Shown here piece by piece: positions 10,217 to 17,849 of a stretch of 64,000 bases of DNA. Source of the stretch: Dyadobacter diqingensis (GTDB lineage Bacteria > Bacteroidota > Bacteroidia > Cytophagales > Spirosomataceae). The stretch lies in contig NZ_JAMXKF010000001.1 in the NCBI RefSeq assembly GCF_024220585.1, positions 1 through 64,000 on the forward strand, given 5' to 3'. Below the pieces are notes generated by a model. That model saw nothing but the letters and a program-made list of their open reading frames with translations, did not search any database and was not told where the DNA came from. The number at the start of each line of letters is the position of its first letter. Position 1 is the stretch's first letter. The position numbers and the translations under genes were made by a program.

Positions 10217-13200
10217 TCATCTAGCCATCTCAATGTACCTGCAAAACGCATTAGCCAGCCTCATCTGACCTGGGCTTTTGCACTCAAGCTCGAATAACCT
10301 GGGGCTTGCTACTAAAATACAGGCGGACCTCGCACGTGAAACGGCTACGTTGAGCCGATTCAAACTATACAGAAACTCCATTCCTCGCGGTGCATCTTCC
10401 GGCGTTGATGTGCTCATTGAGAAAATTACCACCGGAGCTTCCTGTCCCTGAAATTTATCAACAGTTCCAATGTGAGTACCTGCGGGCAAGGCAGACTCCA
10501 AACCAACTACCTGGGCATTATAGGGAGCGATTACCATAATATCAGACAATGTCAGCGCTCTCCTTACATTTCCTCCGTCAGTCCAAAACACATCTCCTTT
10601 AATTAGCTCCGAGACAATTTCATGTACACGATGAACTTCTTCCAAGGATATACTCTGATTACCCTCATGTACCACTGGCTCATACCACAATCCAGCACCG
10701 GTATATTTTGTATTCCCGTCAAGTAACTGTTGTATCAAATGCGACTTGGAGCCTAGTCTACTTTCATAAAAAAGCTCGGACGTAAAGGCACAGATTTCTG
10801 GATGCAAGCGCCAGGTTGTATCTAAAAATATTCCCCTATCTGATGGTATCGTTTTCTGGCCATTTAGGATATGTTCAAGTGCCGAAACTTCCGTTCCTTC
10901 TGGATGACTTCCTTGTTGTGGTTGCTGTAATTGTTGCGGATCTCCTAAAAGCACGATATTCTTAGCTGAAAGCGATACGGCCAAAGTGTCAATTAAGGAT
11001 AACTGCCCTGCCTCATCAACGAAAAGCACATCAACAACACTTTCAAAATCTTCTCGTGCCCACAGCCAGGAAGTTCCTGCGGCAATGTTGGCTTGCCCAG
11101 TCACAAGCGCCTCTAATACTCTTTCGTTCGTTGTAACCTCCAATAATCTTGGATTCGGATGCTGAGATCTGGCTTTAACTTTTTGAACACAAGTTAATTC
11201 AACGTTTTGTTCATTAGCGGCTCTGATCACCTTATCCAATAAACCACTTATAACTTTATGACTAAGTGCTGTAACACCTACTTTTTTCCCAGCTGCCACT
11301 AATGCAATTATCATATTTGCTGCGGTATGACTCTTCCCTGCCCCAGGCGGACCTTGAATAGGCAGAACTCCCTGATTTAGTGCTAACACTATATCCACGG
11401 CCGATGCCTGTGCATCATCGGACAGTTCGTAGTTATGGCTTGTACGCGGGGGATTTTTCAACAACAGATCTCGTCCTGACCGAAAAAACCCATCGGAATC
11501 AATCCCATTATCTGCTACCCAATTAGCCAGTCGAAAAATCGCTTGTTCCTTAACCGTATCGTCTATTTGCACGTGCTTAAACACGGATATTGGGTGATTA
11601 TCCCTAATACTTGGTCCTTTTCTTATATGGATTAGGCAAGCATCGAGATCGATTGCCTCAACGGTTCCTGCGTTCGAGCCGTCATTATTTTTTAAGATGT
11701 CTCCTTTCCTAATATCACAATCTTGCACAGGATATTGATAGACATCAATAACACTTTTTTTATCTAATTCTCTTGAACCGGTGAAAGCTAATCCTGAAAG
11801 AGCTGATTTCTCTTCAATCAACTCTTCTGAAGGTAAAGCCAAAATTCTAAAATATTCCCACCAAATTGCTTTCTTCTCACGCCGGTACCAGTCAAGCATG
11901 TTTGCCAACAGCCACCTTGCGTGCTCCTCTTCACTTCTTTCTTCAAAATTGATGGAAACGTCTTGATCCAGTCTATCGTAGAGCTCTTGAACTCGCTGCT
12001 GATGCTCAGTTAAGGCTTCACTTGTTTCACCTGTATCGATTGTTGGTCTCGAAATTTCACAACCCTCGCCCAATAAGTCTTCTCGAATAGTCTCTAACCA
12101 ATTCCGCAGACTTTTAGTTGATACACAGTCCTCATGATTATAACTTTCAATTGCCCGAATTGTATCCTCCGGAATTCTATCACGATGGTTTGTTTCAATT
12201 AGCCTTTCGAAGGCTCTCAAATGATGAGATGCATCTCTGAGCTCCATCTTTCTTTTAAACTCATAAAAAACCTCTAATTCTTTCAAGGAATACCGTTCAA
12301 TTCCAGCTCTTATGGCTTGTTTCGTAATGCTGTAAATATCAATAAAAATATTCCCTCTAAGCATTTTGTCAATCTCAGCCTCACGCGTTGCATATTTGCC
12401 CATCAGCCTCTTCAAAGCGCTGGGCTCATATGCTGTATAATGATAAATATGGAGATCGGGATAAGCTTCCCACCGTTCCATGACCAGGTCAACAAAAGTT
12501 TCGAAAGCATCCTTTTCTTCTGATGCGTTCAATGCCCAAATCTTGTGGTAGCGATCTTCATCTGCAAACACCCATCCAAATAAATATTCCAATCCGGTTC
12601 TACCCACAAATGGATCGCCTTCAAAGTCAAAAAAGATGTCTCCAACTGACGGTTCCGGAAGCCTGCCAACACCAGTCAAATTGTTATAGGGCAAAAGTTC
12701 ATACACGGGCAACTGTGTTTCCCGAGCTTGTAGCTGGACCCTGGCTTGCTCCCGCACTCGCACATATGTTTCAATTGCACCACGTGCAGGCACTTGCGCT
12801 AGCGGCAATGCAACACCGGCAAGTTTTTCAAGTGTATCTGCTCCCCATTTATTAATTTCAATAGTCTGAGAACCTGACAAACCTGCTACAAAAGAAAGAT
12901 GATCATCATCCCTTCTGCGTTGATCGCATTTTTGCCACCACCTACAGATGTCACATTGAGCAACAGGAACTGGATAAAGTTCGATGTCCGTTGGCTCGAT
13001 AGCACTCAGTAATCTATTTTTAATTAGGCGGTAGTAGGCAAGAAAATCGTCAAGCCTAAAAGTATGCATGCTAAATCCGTCTTCCGGAGTCATCACATAC
13101 ATCTGATCTGGCATAATCCCCTGAATTTCAGAAATCAATTCAGAGTATAGACAAATTTGCAAAATTGTCCCGGCCCGAGTCTCGTTGGCAAGTTTGGAAT

Positions 13201-13591
13201 CAATAACTTCATATGACCAGCTGCCCAGCCTACTCGGTTTGTCCACCTTTTTTAGAAAATCCGCACGGCCTAACCAAATCCCACTTTTTAGACTCGCCTG
13301 GTAGACAACATCCACTCCAGACTTCATTGCAGAAATAGTTCGCTCAATGGCATTAGTCTCGTCAACTCCTGGTTCAAAGGTACTGTAACCCTGTTCCCTT
13401 AAGTGGCTGAGATATTCCAGTTCAAATACTAAGCCGCGTTCTTGTAAGATCGCAAGTGATGGATCTCGATAAGTTGGTTGTTCAATAAACCCTTGCGCAG
13501 CAGCAAGATCCAAAGATGTCAAATGACAACATGTACTATGATTAGACAGGTCACCTGCCGAAATAATAATTCCGTGCTCGGTTTTTCTCAT
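10217..13591 (-). CDS. TM0106-type Cas4-like nuclease, DEDD exonuclease and SF1 helicase
   Basis: The 1124-residue protein has three enzymatic parts. Residues about 1-225 form a RecB/Cas4-like PD-(D/E)XK nuclease with EVIDSK (129-133, DxK), a following QICLYSE (QxxxY) and cysteines at 21/22, 213, 216 and 222 that can hold an iron-sulfur cluster. Residues about 318-520 form an RNase H-fold DEDD exonuclease starting with FDFEGDP and ending with YNHEDC. Residues about 680-1124 form an SF1 helicase with QGPPGAGKSHTA, VLFVDEAGQ, LLGDPQQL and DKFQGQEA. It is the first intact gene of the operon. Domain calls are strong; joint action with the downstream ATPase and nucleases is inferred from the gene order. 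Confidence 0.88.
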   Translation of the reverse strand: MRKTEHGIIISAGDLSNHSTCCHLTSLDLAAAQGFIEQPTYRDPSLAILQERGLVFELEYLSHLREQGYSTFEPGVDETNAIERTISAMKSGVDVVYQASLKSGIWLGRADFLKKVDKPSRLGSWSYEVIDSKLANETRAGTILQICLYSELISEIQGIMPDQMYVMTPEDGFSMHTFRLDDFLAYYRLIKNRLLSAIEPTDIELYPVPVAQCDICRWWQKCDQRRRDDDHLSFVAGLSGSQTIEINKWGADTLEKLAGVALPLAQVPARGAIETYVRVREQARVQLQARETQLPVYELLPYNNLTGVGRLPEPSVGDIFFDFEGDPFVGRTGLEYLFGWVFADEDRYHKIWALNASEEKDAFETFVDLVMERWEAYPDLHIYHYTAYEPSALKRLMGKYATREAEIDKMLRGNIFIDIYSITKQAIRAGIERYSLKELEVFYEFKRKMELRDASHHLRAFERLIETNHRDRIPEDTIRAIESYNHEDCVSTKSLRNWLETIREDLLGEGCEISRPTIDTGETSEALTEHQQRVQELYDRLDQDVSINFEERSEEEHARWLLANMLDWYRREKKAIWWEYFRILALPSEELIEEKSALSGLAFTGSRELDKKSVIDVYQYPVQDCDIRKGDILKNNDGSNAGTVEAIDLDACLIHIRKGPSIRDNHPISVFKHVQIDDTVKEQAIFRLANWVADNGIDSDGFFRSGRDLLLKNPPRTSHNYELSDDAQASAVDIVLALNQGVLPIQGPPGAGKSHTAANMIIALVAAGKKVGVTALSHKVISGLLDKVIRAANEQNVELTCVQKVKARSQHPNPRLLEVTTNERVLEALVTGQANIAAGTSWLWAREDFESVVDVLFVDEAGQLSLIDTLAVSLSAKNIVLLGDPQQLQQPQQGSHPEGTEVSALEHILNGQKTIPSDRGIFLDTTWRLHPEICAFTSELFYESRLGSKSHLIQQLLDGNTKYTGAGLWYEPVVHEGNQSISLEEVHRVHEIVSELIKGDVFWTDGGNVRRALTLSDIMVIAPYNAQVVGLESALPAGTHIGTVDKFQGQEAPVVIFSMSTSTPEDAPRGMEFLYSLNRLNVAVSRARSACILVASPRLFELECKSPGQMRLANAFCRYIEMAR

Positions 13592-13621
13592 AAAGTATTC
13601 TTTAAGAGGGGGTTGAAAATT

Positions 13622-14171
13622 CTAGTTGTATTCCTTGTCTAATTCTCTATATTCAGCATCTTTCTTTTGAAGTTCAATATTGAGTTCTACTCTCTTATTA
13701 AATTGCTTGCATTTTGCAACTTCACTTTCAAGTTTATTAATAAACGAGCTCAGTTTTTTTTATTTTTTGTTCATAATTTGTTAGCTCTGCCAGACTCGTT
13801 ATTTTTTCGGATCTACCAGACAATTGCCGACAGAAATCAAAATACACAAAATCTAAATTCTTCCTCAAATGCAATTCAAAAGAGTGATTTTCCAGATTCA
13901 GCCATTCACTCTTGAATACCCAATCAACTATCGCTATGTCACTATTAGTTGGGTGGGGGTGCTTTTGGCACGCGGAAAACATAACTTTATCATCCAGTAC
14001 TATACAGAAGATGATTGGATACGGAACCGCCCGGTTTATTATTTCCAAAAGCTCTTCAAATCTCTGATCACTTCTCAGTTCAAGCAAAAAAATCTGTATC
14101 TCACGAATGTCTGCACCATTCAGATTTATGGTTTCAGAACTAAGTTTGTACCTTCGCCAATCCCATACCAA
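13622..14171 (-). pseudogene. DUF4391 protein, 5'-truncated and frameshifted
   Basis: Minus-strand residues WRRYKLSSETINL, REIQIFLLELR and NRAVPYPIIFCIVLDD match the pattern of DUF4391 proteins, small genes often found next to defence helicases. The usual N-terminus is missing. At a run of A (plus-strand T run near 13740-13760) the frame shifts. The typical tail, CKQFNKRVELNIELQKK, continues in another frame to a stop at 13622. The 550-base span is one base out of frame, consistent with one indel. It lies upstream of the nuclease-helicase gene and was probably once the operon's first gene. Confidence 0.6.
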
Positions 14172-14212
14172 ATATTAGTATCGCAAATAACTATTGACTT
14201 CTTTCCATTCAT
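14126..14212 (-). pseudogene. PIN-domain N-terminal fragment
   Basis: From the ATG at 14212 the minus strand reads MNGKKSIVICDTNIWYGIG, the typical first strand and catalytic Asp of a PIN nuclease (ICDTN). It then stops after 28 codons. It overlaps the beginning of the truncated DUF4391 frame, as if a deletion had joined a PIN gene to the DUF4391 gene. Too short to be functional. Confidence 0.45.
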
Positions 14213-14447
14213 GGTTATACTTAAAATTCCTGCAAATTATTTGATTATCTAATAACAGCAAATAAATAGAGACAACGGGGAGGGTTTAGCATTCATATTC
14301 CGTTCAGATGTGACTTTAATATGTTGGAATTAAGATCTAAGGTTCACTGCTGTTGGCAAGTTCTAAGATTATAGATTTCAATGTTTCAAGATGTAAGCTA
14401 AATTACTGTTGTTCAACTACCTATAAGTCCACCTCTTTGTTATCAGT
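14213..14447. other. Intergenic, no gene seen
   Basis: AT-rich sequence between the decayed PIN/DUF4391 genes and the Xre gene, both on the minus strand. I see no open frame with coding character, no clear hairpin terminator and no repeat. Confidence 0.5.
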
Positions 14448-14684
14448 TTATTTTTTTTCAAAAGTCGGACTAAAAAAATCGTAAAGGTTTACATTTAAAG
14501 CCTCAGAAAGTCTAACCAAAGTATTAAACTCTACGTTTTTTTTCCCATGTTCCATTTTACTAATTTCACTACGCTCCATACCAATAGCCTCTCCCAAATC
14601 AAGCTGAATCATTTCGCGATACAGCCGAATTTCCTTTAATCTTTCTCCAAACAGCTTAATTTCTTTATTATACCTGTCTTTCAC
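14448..14684 (-). CDS. Xre-family helix-turn-helix regulator
   Basis: A 78-residue protein that is essentially one Cro/CI-type HTH: FGERLKEIRLYREMIQLDLG, then AIGMERSEISKMEHGKK and NTLVRLSEALNVNLYDFF. It binds DNA as a small dimeric repressor or activator; no second domain is present. It is divergent from the sigma factor gene, with 114 bases between the start codons. Control of the sigma-dCas12f operon, of itself, or of both from this spacer is plausible but inferred. Confidence 0.8.
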   Translation of the reverse strand: MKDRYNKEIKLFGERLKEIRLYREMIQLDLGEAIGMERSEISKMEHGKKNVEFNTLVRLSEALNVNLYDFFSPTFEKK

Positions 14685-14764
14685 TTTCTAATTTGTTTTT
14701 CGAAAGTTGGATGGAAATGACAAAAAATAAAGTGGGTTATAACTCACAATTATCCAAAATTGAC

Positions 14765-14772
14765 TATATTTG
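14765..14772 (+). promoter_or_regulatory. Bacteroidota-type -7 box upstream of the sigma factor gene
   Basis: TATATTTG fits the TAnnTTTG consensus for the primary sigma factor of Bacteroidota. It is placed so that transcription would start near 14779, about 20 bases before the ATG at 14799. I do not see a clear -33 TTG at the usual distance. Its position argues against using the upstream in-frame ATG at 14760 as the start. Confidence 0.45.
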
Positions 14773-14798
14773 TAACTGTAAGTCATAAAGCATGCACC

Positions 14799-15608
14799 AT
14801 GGGACTACATGATCTATCAACAGACAGTGAAAAAAATGACCGCTACCTCGCGCTGTTTCATCGAGGCGATCAGCGTGCGATGGATTTTCTCTACAGAAAA
14901 TCCTTTCATAGTCTTTTGTATTTCGGCAAAACCCTAATCAAAGACGAATTCCTAATTACTTGCATCCTCCACGAATGTTACCTCAAAGCATGGGATCATC
15001 GTGAAAGAATGGAGACCTTACCGCATATATACAGATTCATCCGTATGAACCTACGCTGGCAAATTCTCCGACATATTGAAAAGTCGCGTCATACCATATA
15101 CGGTAAAACCGTACTAATAGACCATTTTGAGGCGACAATTGGAGACTTTGAAGATGTGCTAACAGATAAAGAATCTTATGAGAATGACATCCAAAATTTT
15201 GAAAGAATAGCCGAAGCACTGAAATATCTGTCCACCGATGCACAACAAATAGCTTCGCTTTATTTCAGGCGGGGATTAACCCATAAACAAATCGCCGATC
15301 GATTAGGAACCAGCACCACCCATGTTTCCAATCAAATCAAAAAGAGTGTGGAGCAAATCAAAAATATGGTGCATGCGCAAAGCAAACGGGAGCGAAAGAA
15401 CCTTTCAGTCAAAAAATTGAATCTGGACACGGGCACACTTAACCCTCAGCAAACCTCTATTTATCACCTTCGCAAAATCCAGAAGCTGTCATTTGCTGAC
15501 ATCGCTTTGAAATTGGGAATTAATCAAGTCCAAGCCCAGCAGCAATATATTCAGGCGCATCAGCTTTTGCAAGAGCAGAACAGCCAACAAAAAATCAAGA
15601 GATTCTAA
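14799..15608 (+). CDS. ECF-like sigma factor with extra C-terminal HTH, partner of dCas12f
   Basis: The start at 14799 (MGLHDLSTDSEKN) is chosen because the in-frame ATG at 14760 lies upstream of a -7 box; this gives 269 residues. Residues about 14-80 match sigma region 2 (YLALFHRGDQRAMDFLYRKS, HECYLKAWDHRE). Residues about 139-190 match region 4, with a helix-turn-helix (LTHKQIADRLGTSTTHVSNQI). Unlike ordinary ECF factors, it has about 70 extra residues that include a second region-4-like unit (about 212-262: SFADIALKLGIN, YIQAHQLL). It should bind core RNA polymerase. It is 17 bases upstream of a Cas12f-like gene, so it is probably brought to targets by that protein and a guide RNA. The extra unit is a candidate Cas12f contact. 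Confidence 0.82.
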   Translation: MGLHDLSTDSEKNDRYLALFHRGDQRAMDFLYRKSFHSLLYFGKTLIKDEFLITCILHECYLKAWDHRERMETLPHIYRFIRMNLRWQILRHIEKSRHTIYGKTVLIDHFEATIGDFEDVLTDKESYENDIQNFERIAEALKYLSTDAQQIASLYFRRGLTHKQIADRLGTSTTHVSNQIKKSVEQIKNMVHAQSKRERKNLSVKKLNLDTGTLNPQQTSIYHLRKIQKLSFADIALKLGINQVQAQQQYIQAHQLLQEQNSQQKIKRF

Positions 15609-15625
15609 TCAAACCGGTCAGGAAA

Positions 15626-16717
15626 ATGGACAAAACATTCTTCACCCGCAAAATTCAGCTAAAAATTGACAGCGAAGATCCTGAATATAAGTCTCAGGTT
15701 TTCAAAATGCTTTACGACTGGCGCAACATCTGCTTTAGGGCCTCAAACCTGATTTTCACACACCATTATGTGCAGCAGCAGATCAAAGAGATCATCTACC
15801 TGACCGATGAAGTCAAAGTCAAACTTGCCAATTTAAAGGTGGATGATGAAGGCATTCTCACAACTTCCCGAATGAATACCACCTATCAGATACTATCCAA
15901 AAACTTTAAGGGCAGTATCCCGATGCACATTATGAGCTCACTGAACAGTACGTTGGTTAGCACTTTCAATACAAATCTGGTTTCTTATATCACGGGTGAA
16001 AAAACACTGCCTAATTTTAAAAAGGAAATACCCATACCATTTAAAGGAACCGATGTAAAATCGCTGACAGCTAGTAATGAAAGCAATATCTTTCATTTTA
16101 AACTCTTTGATATTCCGTTTAAAACGTACCTGGGAAAAGATTTCTCGGACAAGAGCAAGTTACTGCATCGGCTTGTCAAAAAAGAAATCAAGCTTTGCAC
16201 CAGCTCGCTCGTCATTGAAAAAGGAAAGATCTTTATGATGGCTGTTTTTGAATCGGAGAATCAGCTTCACGTGCTTAATAAAAATATCATCGCGGAGGCT
16301 TCGCTTTCACTTGATTACCCAATTATGCTGACTATTGGTAAAACCCGGTATACCATCGGAAATAAAGATGAATTTCTTTATAAAAGACTTTCCATCCAGG
16401 CTGCCATCCAAAGAAAGCAGAATGCCATGTCCTTTATGAACAACCAAACCAAAAGGAGATTGAAACAAAACACGATTGAAAATCTAAGGAATGCAGAGAA
16501 ACGGTACGTAAACCAAAAGCAGCACGTATATAGCAAGCGGTTGATTGACCTCTGCCTGAAAAATCAGGCGGCAACACTGCTATTGGTGGATCAGCAGGAA
16601 AAAGAAGAGCAGGCGACAGAAGATCCCTTTATTCTGCGTAACTGGGGTTACGGTGGCTTAAAACAGAAGATCGAGCGCAAGGCTGCCGGTGCTGGCATTA
16701 CTGTAATCGTGGAATAA
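15626..16717 (+). CDS. Nuclease-dead Cas12f/TnpB-like RNA-guided DNA-binding protein
   Basis: The 363-residue protein has the order of Cas12f/TnpB: an N-terminal recognition part, then a RuvC fold with the bridge-like helix (IENLRNAEKRYVNQKQHVYS) and the late motif FILRNWGYGGLKQKIERKAA. The catalytic residues are gone. The RuvC-I Asp position aligns with S226 in EASLSLDYPIM. The RuvC-II Glu aligns with V321 in TLLLVDQ. The protein ends at GITVIVE, before the zinc finger and the RuvC-III Asp. It can therefore bind but not cut DNA. It lies in an operon with a sigma factor and is followed by two structured RNA units. The RuvC alignment is by eye; D230 and D322 are nearby acids that I do not think are catalytic. 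Confidence 0.85.
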   Translation: MDKTFFTRKIQLKIDSEDPEYKSQVFKMLYDWRNICFRASNLIFTHHYVQQQIKEIIYLTDEVKVKLANLKVDDEGILTTSRMNTTYQILSKNFKGSIPMHIMSSLNSTLVSTFNTNLVSYITGEKTLPNFKKEIPIPFKGTDVKSLTASNESNIFHFKLFDIPFKTYLGKDFSDKSKLLHRLVKKEIKLCTSSLVIEKGKIFMMAVFESENQLHVLNKNIIAEASLSLDYPIMLTIGKTRYTIGNKDEFLYKRLSIQAAIQRKQNAMSFMNNQTKRRLKQNTIENLRNAEKRYVNQKQHVYSKRLIDLCLKNQAATLLLVDQQEKEEQATEDPFILRNWGYGGLKQKIERKAAGAGITVIVE

Positions 16718-16725
16718 AAAATTTA

Positions 16726-16815
16726 GAGGCTACTTGTAAAGCCGTAGGATGAAACTGTGACAGTTTCGTTAAATACCTCCAAGGTGTATACAACTGGGTT
16801 CGGCTTATTTTTAAG
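16726..16815 (+). ncRNA. Guide RNA unit 1 (scaffold plus candidate guide)
   Basis: The unit begins with GAGGC 8 bases after the dCas12f stop codon. Its scaffold, 16726-16794, holds CTAC/GTAG (16729-16732 with 16743-16746), a perfect 7-bp hairpin GAAACTG-tga-CAGTTTC (16751-16767) and ACCT-cca-AGGT, then ends GTATACAAC. It is followed by a different tail from copy 2, starting TGGGTTCGGCTTATTT (16795 onward), the candidate guide. Paired bases change together between copies, which supports a real RNA. The guide's exact start and length, and whether the RNA is processed from the operon transcript, cannot be seen here. Confidence 0.75.
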
Positions 16816-16828
16816 CAAAAGAAACTTT

Positions 16829-16921
16829 GAGGCTGCTTGTACAGCCGCAGGATTAAAGTCAATATAGCTTTAATTAAATACCTAACTGGGTATATACAAC
16901 TGAGATCAGTTTTGCAATTTT
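16829..16921 (+). ncRNA. Guide RNA unit 2 (scaffold plus candidate guide)
   Basis: This is a second copy, 103 bases after the first. The scaffold, 16829-16900, has CTGC/GCAG or alternatively GGCTG/CAGCC near its start, a central hairpin ATTAAAG-(9 nt)-CTTTAAT and ATACC-(6 nt)-GGTAT. It ends TATATACAAC. The candidate guide starts TGAGATCAGTTTTGCA (16901 onward). The central stem differs in sequence from copy 1 but keeps seven pairs. A hairpin terminator follows at 16933. I found no extended match to either guide elsewhere in the window. Confidence 0.75.
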
Positions 16922-16932
16922 CACAGTATTAA

Positions 16933-16968
16933 TTCACTGCCCTACCGGGTTACCGGCAAGGCAGTGAA
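16933..16968. terminator. Bidirectional hairpin terminator between guide RNAs and relaxase gene
   Basis: TTCACTGCC (16933-16941) pairs with GGCAGTGAA (16960-16968). An inner ACCGG...CCGGT-like stretch fills the loop. A-rich sequence follows on the plus strand and T-rich sequence on the minus strand. It separates the plus-strand guide RNAs from the minus-strand relaxase gene that ends at 17001. Confidence 0.65.
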
Positions 16969-17000
16969 AAATTATTTATCGTTTAAATGACAACGTAGGC

Positions 17001-17849
17001 TCAGATACTCAATCCTTTCTTTCGCTGCTTTGTCAAACTTAGTTCTGCCGACTTACTTTTTGCCAGGCTCTGGATTACGCCAAGCCGTTTTTCCAGATTT
17101 GCAAGCGAATACTGCCTTCCGATATCCGAACCCTTCACTTTCATTCCGTTTTGGGTGTTGATAAACGTGATGCCACGTTTGACAAGCGTTTTCACGCCTT
17201 GCTTTTGTAGTTCAGTGCCAAGCTCCTGCATGGTGGAAACATTTGGTAACATACCGTCAATCGTCTGCTTCAATGTCAAAAGCGCCTGATCCTGCGTATG
17301 ACGGGGTTGCTGTTTATTCTCAGCGGTCAGATGCATTTCCGGCGTGATCCGAAGCCCCAGTTCCAATTCCATTTTCCGGCAAAACTTGCCAACCCTTGCA
17401 TAATTATTAAAATGGTCAGCCGTGTTTTTACCGTTATAGTTGATCCGGTTGGCAACAATATGAAAGTGATGATGCGCTTTATCCGTATGCAAAAATAGAG
17501 CCATCTGATTATCCTCAAATCCGAAATCCTTGGCAAACTGCAAAGCAATTTCGGTGATCTTCTCATTGCCAGGATTCTCCCCCGGCGGAAAGCTGAACGA
17601 CTGGTGCCAGATGAATTTGGTCAGCCTTCTGTTTTTCTCCATGTTGTCCAGAAACTGCTTTGAGAGGTTGTCGATATCAAACCTTCCATCCGGCAACCTT
17701 TGAAGCGCCAGGTTCTGAATGTACACCAGCTCCCCTCGCACGTCATCTGCCCCGAGCTGCTTAATCTGTTTTATGCTCAGTTGCTTATCGTAATAGCAGT
17801 AGGCCAAAATCCCTTTGGCATACCTGCCCAGTCCTACCTTCCCAATCAT
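17001..17849 (-). CDS. Relaxase/mobilization nuclease (MobA-like)
   Basis: The 282-residue protein contains the histidine-rich metal site of relaxases, LFLHTDKAHHHFHIVANRIN (HxxxxHHxHxxxN), and an N-terminal GRYAKGILAYCYY region that should carry the nicking tyrosine. It is predicted to nick the element's oriT and to pilot single-stranded DNA through a helper's conjugation channel. Its start overlaps the stop of the mobC-like gene by 4 bases, so the two are translationally coupled. It is short for MobA relaxases and has no helicase or primase extension. The relaxase call is firm; the exact MOB class is not determined. Confidence 0.85.
   Translation of the reverse strand: MIGKVGLGRYAKGILAYCYYDKQLSIKQIKQLGADDVRGELVYIQNLALQRLPDGRFDIDNLSKQFLDNMEKNRRLTKFIWHQSFSFPPGENPGNEKITEIALQFAKDFGFEDNQMALFLHTDKAHHHFHIVANRINYNGKNTADHFNNYARVGKFCRKMELELGLRITPEMHLTAENKQQPRHTQDQALLTLKQTIDGMLPNVSTMQELGTELQKQGVKTLVKRGITFINTQNGMKVKGSDIGRQYSLANLEKRLGVIQSLAKSKSAELSLTKQRKKGLSI

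Noticed and set aside
12523..12855. Plus-strand 110-residue frame
   Set aside because: Lies opposite the DEDD/nuclease part of the TM0106-like gene; low-complexity residues, no family.
13869..14252. Plus-strand 127-residue frame opposite the DUF4391 remnant
   Set aside because: The minus strand has the family match; the plus frame has no protein-like pattern.
16313..16315. D230 of the Cas12f-like protein as the RuvC-I catalytic Asp
   Set aside because: Aligning the following YPIM and RYTIGN residues with the family puts the catalytic position four residues earlier, where a Ser stands.
16726..16900. The two repeats could be read as a short CRISPR array
   Set aside because: Repeat units are 69-72 nt, differ by compensatory stem changes, and there are only two. 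They fit guide-RNA scaffolds of a Cas12f/TnpB-type locus better; no Cas1/Cas2 is present.
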